DNA of 29,502 nucleotides, from the NCBI GenBank assembly GCA_934373295.1, contig CAKROK010000022.1, positions 1 through 29,502 of the forward strand. The letters are read 5' to 3'. Positions 7,601 to 13,331 of this stretch are shown here, in pieces (the stretch's first letter is position 1; each line of letters opens with the position of its first letter). The stretch is from an uncultured Christensenellaceae bacterium (GTDB taxonomy: Bacteria > Bacillota > Clostridia > Christensenellales > Christensenellaceae). The position numbers were made by a program, and so were the translations under genes. The notes below the pieces were generated by a model. That model was given only the letters and a program-made list of their open reading frames with translations. It was not told where the DNA came from and did not search any database.

Positions 7601-7712
7601 AAAAAAGCCCGTCTCAAGACATGTGATCATCGTTGAGACGGGTATTATCCGCTTAAAATAGTATGACTGCGGTCAATTCCGCCGCCTCACGGGGCTTGAC
7701 CTTTTTTATGAT
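7601..7712 (-). promoter_or_regulatory. Attenuator leader of the oxidoreductase-ilvE operon
   Basis: The untranslated leader of about 110 nt contains a hairpin GGTCAA...TTGACC (7671-7701) and then an intrinsic terminator CCCGTCTCAA/TTGAGACGGG (7608-7642) with a T-run. The loop of the first hairpin holds TGAGGCGG, which can pair with CCGTCTCA in the terminator stem (one G-U). Folding could thus switch between termination and readthrough. The segment GCGGAT...CCCGTCTCAA also matches the T-box leader at 10.1 kb, but the diagnostic TGGTACC is absent. The ligand, if any, is unknown. Confidence 0.6.
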
Positions 7713-7718
7713 GTACTC

Positions 7719-7747
7719 AGATTATCACATCAATATTGTGTTGTCAA
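7719..7747 (-). promoter_or_regulatory. Promoter of the oxidoreductase-ilvE operon
   Basis: On the minus strand: TTGACA (7747-7742), a 17-bp spacer and TAATCT (7724-7719). It lies just after the stop codon of the upstream acyl-CoA synthetase gene, so the two genes are separate transcription units. Confidence 0.75.
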
Positions 7748-7760
7748 GTTAGCCTAATTA

Positions 7761-10022
7761 TTATAGCTTGTTACGCTGTATCTTTCCGCTTATCGTCTTG
7801 GGAAGATCGTCTCTAAATACGACTATGCGGGGGTATTTATACGGCGCGGTCTTGTGCTTGACGTAGTCCTGTATCTCCTTCTTGAGCTCCTCGGTAGGCT
7901 CCGTGCCCTTTGTGAGCACGATGCTCGCCTTGACGACCTGACCTCTGACCTCGTCGGGGGCTGCGGATACGCCGCATTCCAGTACGTAGGGGAGCTCCAT
8001 TATGACGCTCTCTATCTCGAACGGTCCGATGCGGTAGCCGCTCGACTTTATCACGTCGTCTATTCTGCTCACGTACCAGTAGAAGCCGTCCTCATCCTTC
8101 CATGCGACGTCGCCCGTGTGGTAATAGCCGTCATGCCATACTGACGCGGTCTTTTCCTCGTCCATATAATAGCCCTTGAACAATCCGCAGGGGACTTTTT
8201 CGGAGGTCTTTACGACTATTTCGCCGTTTTCGCCAACGCCTGCGGGCGTGCCGTCCGGCTTTAATATATCGACGTCATAGAGCGGAACGGGCTTGCCCAT
8301 GCTTCCGAGCTTGTGGCCGTCGCCTATGAGGTTCGCTATGGTGAGCGTGGTCTCCGTCTGACCGAAGCCTTCTCTTATATGCAGCCCCGTGAGCTTCTTA
8401 AACTGCTTGTAGACCTCCGGATTTAACGCCTCGCCCGCCGTGGTCATATGGCGCACGCTGGAGAGATCGTATTTTGAGAGATCCTGCTTTATCATCATGC
8501 GCAGCATCGTGGGCGGTGCGCAGAAGGACGTGATGTGGTATTTCGCGAACATGGGGAGGATATCCGCCGCGTCGAACTTATCAAAGTCATAGGTGAATAC
8601 CGCGCCCTCGCACAGCCACTGACCATAGAGCTTGCCCCAGAGCGCCTTGCCCCAGCCGGTGTCCGATATCGTGAAGTGTATGCCGTCCGGATCGACGCAG
8701 TGCCAATACTTCGCGGTGATGTAGTGACCGAGAGCGTATTTATAGCTGTGCGCCGCGATGCGCGGATAGCCTGTCGTGCCGGAGGTGAACAGCATGAGCA
8801 TTGTGTCGCTGCCGCAGGGAGTCTCCTCCGTGCGCGGGAAGTGCGTCGAGAACATCTTAACGTCGTTATCATAGTCGTGCCAGCCTTCTCTGCTGCCGCC
8901 TACGAGCACCTTTGTGGTGAGCGTGGGGCAGCTTTCCTCGACCATCTCGACCTGATGGGTGAGGTCGCCGTCCGCGGTGCATACGATTGCGGAGACGCCC
9001 GCCGCGTTGAAGCGGTATTCGAAGTCGTGCGCCTGAAGCAGGCAGGTAGCGGGGATGACTATAGCGCCCATCTTATGCAGCGCAAGTACGGTGAACCAGA
9101 ACTGGTAGTGGCGCTTTAAGACGACCAAGACCCTGTCGCCCTTCTTTATGCCGAGGGATTTGAAGTAGTTCGCCGTGCGCGAGGAGCCCTCCTTCATGTC
9201 CTTAAAGGTGAAGCGGCGCTCGACCTTGTGCTTGTCTATATGCAGCATCGCGAGCTTTTGAGGATTCTTGCGCGCTATCGCGTCCACTATGTCGTAGGCG
9301 AAGTTGAACTTCTCCTCGTTCATGAAGTCTATCTTCTTTAACAGGCCGTTTTCGTCCTCTTCCGTCTTTATGAACTTCTCGGCCTCGCACTTTTGGTGCT
9401 TGCGTCCGGTGAGCAGCGTATCCCTTATGATGGGTTCTTCGACCTTGTCGCCCGAGACGACCACCGCTAAGAATACGCAGTCCTGACCGTCCACTGCTAT
9501 CATGCCGTGAGGGGTGGAGGAGTTGTAGTATATAGTGTCTCCCTCGCTCAAATACTCAATGTTATCGCCTACCTGAACCTTTAAACGGCCGCTTATGATG
9601 AGGTCAAATTCCTGACCGCCGTGGGTTGTGCGGTGGATGGGCTTGTTCTGAAGCTCCTCGGAATACTCGTATTTACACCAGTAGGGCTCCGCCAGCTTGC
9701 TGCGGAACATGGGCGCGAGGTTCTTTATCTCTATGCCGTCCTCTTTAGCGGTATTGCGGCCGTGACCCTTTCTCGTAACGGTGTATGAGGAAAGGTGCGC
9801 ACTGTGTCCTTCAAGAAGATCTGTAAGGTCTATGCCGAATGCCAGGGCGCATTTATGGATAAATGTGAAGGGGAAGTCGACCGTACCCGCCTCATATTGG
9901 GTGTATTCCTCGGGCGTAGTGTCCGTCATCTTCGCCATCTCGTCGACAGAGATGCCGAGGATCTCCCTCATCTCCTTTATTCTCATCGCGACGTCTAAAA
10001 GGGTGTTTGATAGGTTGCTCAT
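7761..10022 (-). CDS. XRE-cupin-acyl-CoA synthetase (AMP-forming) fusion protein
   Basis: The 753-residue product has three parts. Residues 8-70 are an XRE-type helix-turn-helix (IKEMREILGISVDEMAKMTD). Residues 105-190 are a cupin barrel (His130 and His134 near GGQEFDLIISG, and STPHGM with His172). Residues 235-753 are an AMP-forming acyl-CoA synthetase. The adenylation loop LFTSGTTGYPR (411-421) has Arg where Lys is usual. GDVAWKDEDGFYW and KSSGYRIGPFEIES are present, and the catalytic Lys747 lies in SGKIQR. The enzyme would activate a carboxylic acid as acyl-AMP and then acyl-CoA; its overall look is that of the short/medium-chain group. Start: GGAGGA six bases upstream of ATG 10022. It is preceded by a T-box leader. 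The fused DNA-binding and ligand-binding domains suggest an enzyme that also senses or regulates. Confidence 0.92.
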   Translation of the reverse strand: MSNLSNTLLDVAMRIKEMREILGISVDEMAKMTDTTPEEYTQYEAGTVDFPFTFIHKCALAFGIDLTDLLEGHSAHLSSYTVTRKGHGRNTAKEDGIEIKNLAPMFRSKLAEPYWCKYEYSEELQNKPIHRTTHGGQEFDLIISGRLKVQVGDNIEYLSEGDTIYYNSSTPHGMIAVDGQDCVFLAVVVSGDKVEEPIIRDTLLTGRKHQKCEAEKFIKTEEDENGLLKKIDFMNEEKFNFAYDIVDAIARKNPQKLAMLHIDKHKVERRFTFKDMKEGSSRTANYFKSLGIKKGDRVLVVLKRHYQFWFTVLALHKMGAIVIPATCLLQAHDFEYRFNAAGVSAIVCTADGDLTHQVEMVEESCPTLTTKVLVGGSREGWHDYDNDVKMFSTHFPRTEETPCGSDTMLMLFTSGTTGYPRIAAHSYKYALGHYITAKYWHCVDPDGIHFTISDTGWGKALWGKLYGQWLCEGAVFTYDFDKFDAADILPMFAKYHITSFCAPPTMLRMMIKQDLSKYDLSSVRHMTTAGEALNPEVYKQFKKLTGLHIREGFGQTETTLTIANLIGDGHKLGSMGKPVPLYDVDILKPDGTPAGVGENGEIVVKTSEKVPCGLFKGYYMDEEKTASVWHDGYYHTGDVAWKDEDGFYWYVSRIDDVIKSSGYRIGPFEIESVIMELPYVLECGVSAAPDEVRGQVVKASIVLTKGTEPTEELKKEIQDYVKHKTAPYKYPRIVVFRDDLPKTISGKIQRNKL

Positions 10023-10057
10023 TTCTTATCCTCCGATAAAATTTGTATAATCCCTAT

Positions 10058-10332
10058 AAAAAAACCCGTCTCATAGCTTTCGCCTTTGAGACGGGTGTAT
10101 ATACATCCGCGGTACCACTCAACTTACAACAAGTCGTTGTCGCTCTTTCGGAATCCATCAATTCCTATGCGTTAACGCAGCATACACGGGAGACATCTAC
10201 TTGAAAAAACTTTTGAAGCTCCGGCTCGGAAGGGATGGGCTGTGTCAAATGCTGTTATCGGCTTTCACCAACCGCCGACTCTCTGAAAACACGACCTGAC
10301 CGCCGTCTTCGTCGTTGCCTTTTTTATAGGTC
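10058..10332 (-). ncRNA. T-box leader upstream of the acyl-CoA synthetase fusion gene
   Basis: On the minus strand the leader shows the hallmark GAGTGGTACCGCGG (TGGTACC at 10117-10111) and Stem I features (AGAGAG followed by a GGTTGGTGAAAGCC apical region). The antiterminator GAG/GCGG pairs with CCGT/CTC, and the competing terminator CCCGTCTCA/TGAGACGGG (10065-10095) ends in a T8 run. T-boxes bind uncharged tRNA and permit transcription when the cognate amino acid is scarce. The specifier lies in the 3' strand of Stem I, around AGCCCATCCC (minus strand). The register is uncertain: CCC, GCC and ATC all remain possible. Confidence 0.9.
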
Positions 10333-10338
10333 ACGTTT

Positions 10339-10367
10339 AGTTTAGCACCGATGAAGGGATAAGTCAA
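10339..10367 (-). promoter_or_regulatory. Promoter of the T-box transcript
   Basis: On the minus strand: TTGACT (10367-10362), a 17-bp spacer and TAAACT (10344-10339). This places the start near 10332, just 5' of Stem I. Confidence 0.7.
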
Positions 10368-10446
10368 CAGTTTTTTGAAAAAACAGATGAAAAAAGGAGA
10401 ATTTTTTAATAAGGTTCGGAATATATCGAATTATAGTAAGTCTTAA

Positions 10447-10887
10447 TCAGCTTAAAAGGTCGAGCGCGGATATCATGAGCTCGGGGGAGGCGACTATCAC
10501 AAAGCGCGCCATGCCGTTTTTGTATTCATAGGTATACTTCATGCTGCTGCGGTTGTCATACCAATTCATGAGGTCGCGTATTAAAAACTCCTTCGCGGTG
10601 GCCTTATCCTCGTCCGCGACGATGTCGACTATAGTGCATACCTGCGTGCCGGATTTATCTGTGGAGCATAAAAAATCGTCGACCTGGCTGTTGCCCTCGG
10701 TCAAAATGCGCGGACGCTTGCCGCTGCCTAAGGTGAAGTCCTCAATATCGGACATGCGAAAGCGCCATTGACCGCCTACCTTGTGACCGTGCAGCTTGCC
10801 GTCCTTTAAATGGTTACGCAATGTGCGCGTGGTGAGCGAGGTCAGCACGGCGACTTCGTTTATGGTAAACAGCTTTTCAGGCTCCAT
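10447..10887 (-). CDS. Small HTH (excisionase/MerR-like) DNA-binding protein
   Basis: The 146-residue product begins MEPEKLFTINEVAVLTSLTT, and residues 5-50 form the winged helix-turn-helix of the excisionase/MerR type (TLRNHLKDGKLHGHKVGGQW, then RFRMSDIEDF). The C-terminal 70 residues are a small alpha/beta domain that I do not recognise. An ATG at 10929 is in frame, but GGAGGA four bases before ATG 10887 decides the start. No recombinase or phage gene is near, so it is more likely a chromosomal regulator than a true excisionase. Its targets are unknown. It is encoded on the same strand as, and just upstream of, the T-box unit. Confidence 0.8.
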   Translation of the reverse strand: MEPEKLFTINEVAVLTSLTTRTLRNHLKDGKLHGHKVGGQWRFRMSDIEDFTLGSGKRPRILTEGNSQVDDFLCSTDKSGTQVCTIVDIVADEDKATAKEFLIRDLMNWYDNRSSMKYTYEYKNGMARFVIVASPELMISALDLLS

Positions 10888-10961
10888 TTTTTCCTCCATA
10901 AAAAAGATAGTAAGACAATTATATGCCAAAAAATGACGTCAATCAACAGTTTTTTGCATTT

Positions 10962-11525
10962 TCAGGCTTCTTTTACTATAAAAATGGGGAAAGGCGGGTC
11001 ATTTATCCTGTTTTTAAAGGACAGGTGGATGACGGTATACTTGCGGTAGTCGAGTGTGGAGACGAAGTCGAGTATCGCGTCGCGCTCGTCATAGCCGTTG
11101 TTGCGCCCGTAGTATACGCAAAGGCTCATCACGCCGCCCACGGTCAGCAGCTCACAGCCCTGCTTTATTGCGCTGATGCTGCTCTGCGCGCGCGTGAAAA
11201 CGTCGTGGCTCCCGCCGGGCAGCCATCCGAAGTTGAATACTATCGCATCCACACTCCCATTTTCAAAATATCGGCTCATGTTCGCGTGACTGTCTAATAT
11301 GACGTCGCAGCGGTCAGCATATCCCGCTTCGTCTATGCGCCTTTTTGTGGCGTCGACGGCGACCTGCTGAATGTCAAACGCGGTGACGTGGCCGCTTTCG
11401 CCCACCAGCTCGCACAGCAGCAGAGTGTCCCCGCCGTTGCCCGCCGTCGCGTCGATCACCCTTGCGCCGGGCGAAATGCTTCTTCTTAAAAAGTCGTGAG
11501 AGATGTTGAGGGCGTTTAGTATCAT
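10962..11525 (-). CDS. mnmM: tRNA mnm5s2U methyltransferase (YtqB/MnmM family)
   Basis: The 187-residue product is a class I SAM-dependent methyltransferase with DATAGNGGDT (25-34) as its SAM loop and the family-specific NFGWLPGG near residue 100. Members of the YtqB group, long annotated as rRNA methylases, complete the mnm5 modification of wobble uridine in tRNA. The length and both motifs match. An AGAGG site precedes ATG 11525. It has its own promoter about 65-90 bp upstream, and a short hairpin with a T7 run lies in the leader. Confidence 0.85.
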   Translation of the reverse strand: MILNALNISHDFLRRSISPGARVIDATAGNGGDTLLLCELVGESGHVTAFDIQQVAVDATKRRIDEAGYADRCDVILDSHANMSRYFENGSVDAIVFNFGWLPGGSHDVFTRAQSSISAIKQGCELLTVGGVMSLCVYYGRNNGYDERDAILDFVSTLDYRKYTVIHLSFKNRINDPPFPIFIVKEA

Positions 11526-11547
11526 ATTGGCCTCTTTTGTAAAAAAA

Positions 11548-11580
11548 ATTATAAAAAAATCGCCCCAAGACGACCTTTTT
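11548..11580 (-). terminator. Terminator-like hairpin in the mnmM leader
   Basis: On the minus strand AAAAAGGTCGTC, TTGG, GGCGATTTTTTT forms a short stem with a T-run between the mnmM promoter and its start codon. It may attenuate transcription. It could also stop any transcript reading in on the plus strand. Confidence 0.45.
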
Positions 11581-11588
11581 ACAGTGTT

Positions 11589-11617
11589 ATATTACCACAA
11601 ATCGGACAAAAAATCAA
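11589..11617 (-). promoter_or_regulatory. Promoter of mnmM
   Basis: On the minus strand: TTGATT (11617-11612), a 17-bp spacer and TAATAT (11594-11589). Confidence 0.65.
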
Positions 11618-11668
11618 GTCTTGTATTGAAATTGCAATGGGTGTATTAAGAATATGGAGGTGATTTTT

Positions 11669-12529
11669 ATGATGAGAAATATGACGGCGCTTATGAGCGC
11701 ATTTATCCGCGCATATCACGCGCAGACGGAGGGTGAAAAGGTGTTTTATGACGGCGGGGCGAGAGCTCTTCTGGGCGAGGACTATTGCGCGATAGCCGCG
11801 AGCATTGAGCAGGGCGCGGAGTTTTTCGGCGGAGGGACGCTTGAGGACTGCGTGGCCAAGCTCGCGGGGGCGCCGCTCGAGCGGGCAGCTTTTGCGAAAG
11901 ACGCGCTCAAAAGGGAGGCCGAGCTGGGCGCGGCGCAGTACCTCATACTGGGCGCGGGGTATGACAGCTTTTCATATATGCGTCCCGATTGGGCGCGGGA
12001 GCTTGAAATATACGAGCTGGATAGGCAGGAGGTACTTACGGATAAAGCCTTACGCGCGAAAAATGCGGGACTGGAGGAGAGCGCCGTGCGGGTATGCGCC
12101 GATTTGAGTAAGGAAGGCTGGAGCGAGGACGTCAAACGCGCGGGCGTTGATCCATCAAAAAAGACGGTTTGCGCAATGCTCGGGCTGAGCTATTATCTCA
12201 CAGATGACGAGCTGAGATGCATGTTAAATGAGGCGGGCGAGCTGATGTGCGCGGGAAGCGCGCTTATAATGGACTATCCCGATGAGGAGTATTTTAAGGG
12301 AAAGGGGAACATGAGCGTATCTCTCGCGGCGGGAGCAGGGGAGGATATGAAAAGCGGATTATCCTATGAAAAAATCCAAGACATGCTGGAAAAAGCGGGT
12401 CTGCTCATATATGAGCATTTAGACAGCTATCAGGCGGGGCGCTTTTTTGAAAGGTACAACGCAGCGCATGAGCAGCATCCCATCTATGCGGAAAAGAACG
12501 TGTGCCTCATCCATGCGGTGAAGAGATAA
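11669..12529 (+). CDS. Class I SAM-dependent methyltransferase, leucine carboxymethyltransferase (LCM) type
   Basis: The 286-residue product resembles the bacterial LCM/PPM1-like methyltransferases. It has an N-terminal helical part with the family's MTALMSAFIRAYH and FYDGGARALL segments, and a SAM-binding QYLILGAGYDSFSYM followed by EIYELDRQEV. Such proteins methylate carboxylates or hydroxyls of small molecules or peptides. Nothing here identifies the acceptor. The frame opens at an ATG at 11654, but that ATG is part of the ribosome site GGAGGTGA (11656-11663), so ATG 11669 is taken as the start. It overlaps the end of the convergent small gene by 23 bp. Confidence 0.83.
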   Translation: MMRNMTALMSAFIRAYHAQTEGEKVFYDGGARALLGEDYCAIAASIEQGAEFFGGGTLEDCVAKLAGAPLERAAFAKDALKREAELGAAQYLILGAGYDSFSYMRPDWARELEIYELDRQEVLTDKALRAKNAGLEESAVRVCADLSKEGWSEDVKRAGVDPSKKTVCAMLGLSYYLTDDELRCMLNEAGELMCAGSALIMDYPDEEYFKGKGNMSVSLAAGAGEDMKSGLSYEKIQDMLEKAGLLIYEHLDSYQAGRFFERYNAAHEQHPIYAEKNVCLIHAVKR

Positions 12530-12725
12530 AAAGGCGGAGAAATAAAAACGAGCCTCCGTCGTCATTATAACGGCTGTAGGCTCGTTTTTCACGCTTTCTG
12601 TCGTATTTTTTCCTGCTTTCGATCCTCCTCGAGGACGGGTCGAACTGCCAGCGCACGCGCGCTTCGTCGTTGAGCTGCTTTTTCGCCTTTTTGCTCAGCT
12701 TTTCGCGAGCGATGAATTTTTTCAT
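12507..12725 (-). CDS. Small basic protein, conserved-hypothetical type
   Basis: The 72-residue product is rich in Lys and Arg (MKKFIAREKLSKKAKKQLND, later RKKYDRKREKRAYSRY) and has no membrane segment. A good AAAGGAAG site precedes the ATG. The last 20 or so codons run through the terminator hairpin, so the functional part probably ends near the YNDDGG region. The charge suggests nucleic-acid or ribosome binding, but I do not recognise a named family and this is inference. Confidence 0.6.
   Translation of the reverse strand: MKKFIAREKLSKKAKKQLNDEARVRWQFDPSSRRIESRKKYDRKREKRAYSRYNDDGGSFLFLRLFISSPHG
12546..12594. terminator. Bidirectional terminator between convergent genes
   Basis: The stem ACGAGCCTCCGTCG.../...GGCTGTAGGCTCGT has A/T runs on both sides. 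It serves the LCM-type methyltransferase and the small basic gene and lies inside the end of the latter's reading frame. Confidence 0.8.
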
Positions 12726-12909
12726 AGCAATGCTTCCTTTCGTATAAAATTCATGGGTATTATACCATATGCGGCGGATAATGGAAAGTGAGAAAAACGT
12801 GTGTTTCTTGTCGATTTGCGGTGAAAGTGTTGTTTTGGCTAAAATAGGGAATGACTCTAAAATAGGCGGCAGCAGAGGGATTGATAGCGTTGTAATCGCA
12901 TTTTTTCTA

Positions 12910-12938
12910 TTGATTTATACCGAAAAATATTGTAATAT
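12910..12938 (+). promoter_or_regulatory. Probable promoter of the toxin mRNA
   Basis: TTGATT (12910-12915), a 17-bp spacer and TAATAT (12933-12938). The expected start near 12945 gives a leader of about 105 nt before the toxin ATG. The stretch between the previous gene (12725) and here shows no other feature. Confidence 0.55.
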
Positions 12939-12965
12939 ATAAATGGTATAAGTTTTCTTATACTG

Positions 12966-12996
12966 ACGTTGCCAATATCACGGTAGGCGGTCGACC
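12966..12996 (+). repeat. 5' arm of long inverted repeat flanking the toxin gene
   Basis: ACGTTGCCAATA followed by GGCGGTCGACC is the imperfect reverse complement of 13184-13206. In the toxin mRNA the two arms could pair as a 5'-3' long-distance interaction. Confidence 0.7.
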
Positions 12997-13049
12997 TTTC
13001 TTCATTTTTTCCTTCTGGTTTTAGAGGCAATGAAAGGAAGGTGTTGCAA

Positions 13050-13142
13050 ATGAGTTTTGATCAATTGATCAGCTTTTGCACGTTTCTTGTTGCATTCGCT
13101 GCACTTATAATTACATGTGCAAAAAACAGTAACAAAAAATAG
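13050..13142 (+). CDS. Small holin-like membrane toxin, probable type I toxin
   Basis: This 30-codon gene is preceded by GAAAGGAAGGTG. The product begins MSFDQLISFCTF, continues as one hydrophobic helix of about 16 residues (10-25), and ends in a charged tail with KNSNKK. That is the layout of Fst/TxpA/holin-like type I toxins (short polar N-terminus, single membrane span, lysine-rich end). The context agrees: a consensus promoter on the opposite strand directs an antisense RNA across the stop codon and 3' UTR, and inverted repeats flank the gene. The product would act in the cytoplasmic membrane. Toxicity and the exact family are inference. Confidence 0.7.
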   Translation: MSFDQLISFCTFLVAFAALIITCAKNSNKK

Positions 13143-13213
13143 CCGCCAAATTTCCAAACCACGCGACTATTTTTAAGTTAAATGGTTGACCGTCTATCGG
13201 CAACGTCTACTTT
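13134..13213 (-). ncRNA. Predicted antisense RNA (antitoxin) to the toxin mRNA 3' end
   Basis: It starts about 7 bp downstream of a perfect minus-strand promoter and runs leftward to a hairpin followed by TATTTTTTG. The hairpin arms, AAAAATAGTCGC and GCGGCTATTTTT on this strand, pair with a G-U wobble, whereas the plus-strand RNA has an A-C mismatch, so termination is favoured in the antisense direction. The RNA of about 80 nt is complementary to the toxin's last codons and 3' UTR. Confidence 0.65.
13184..13206 (+). repeat. 3' arm of long inverted repeat flanking the toxin gene
   Basis: GGTTGACCGTCTATC and GGCAACGT are complementary to the 5' arm at 12966-12996. Because the repeat is inverted, the antisense RNA begins with nearly the same sequence as the toxin mRNA leader. 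Confidence 0.7.
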
Positions 13214-13219
13214 ATTTAT

Positions 13220-13248
13220 ATTATACTATGCCCCAAAAAATATGTCAA
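13220..13248 (-). promoter_or_regulatory. Perfect consensus promoter for the antisense RNA
   Basis: On the minus strand: TTGACA (13248-13243), exactly 17 bp, TATAAT (13225-13220). It is the only promoter found here with both hexamers and spacer at consensus, as expected for a strongly expressed antitoxin RNA. Confidence 0.85.
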
Positions 13249-13285
13249 TGCGGGCGGCGATAAAAAGAATATCGAAAAAGTGAGA

Positions 13286-13317
13286 AAAGCGGTAAGATTG
13301 CCCTACCGCTTTTTTTG
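13286..13317. terminator. Bidirectional terminator between the toxin locus and transketolase
   Basis: The stem AAAGCGGTA/TACCGCTTT (13286-13312) is followed by T7 on the plus strand and has TTTTCT on the minus strand. It ends transketolase transcription and any toxin mRNA that reads this far. Confidence 0.85.
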
Positions 13318-13331
13318 ATTTTCAATGTTTC

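Noticed and set aside
7601..7712. Calling the second leader a functional T-box
   Set aside because: It lacks TGGTACC and any Stem I. Only the terminator/antiterminator core is similar.
10411..10430. TTTTTTAATAAGGT near the T-box promoter as a fragment of R1
   Set aside because: Only about 14 bases match the left edge of R1 copy 2 and none of the following hairpin is present. Likely chance in AT-rich sequence.
10447..10887. HTH gene as a phage or plasmid excisionase
   Set aside because: No integrase, attachment site or other mobile gene is nearby. The fused C-terminal domain is also not typical of excisionases.
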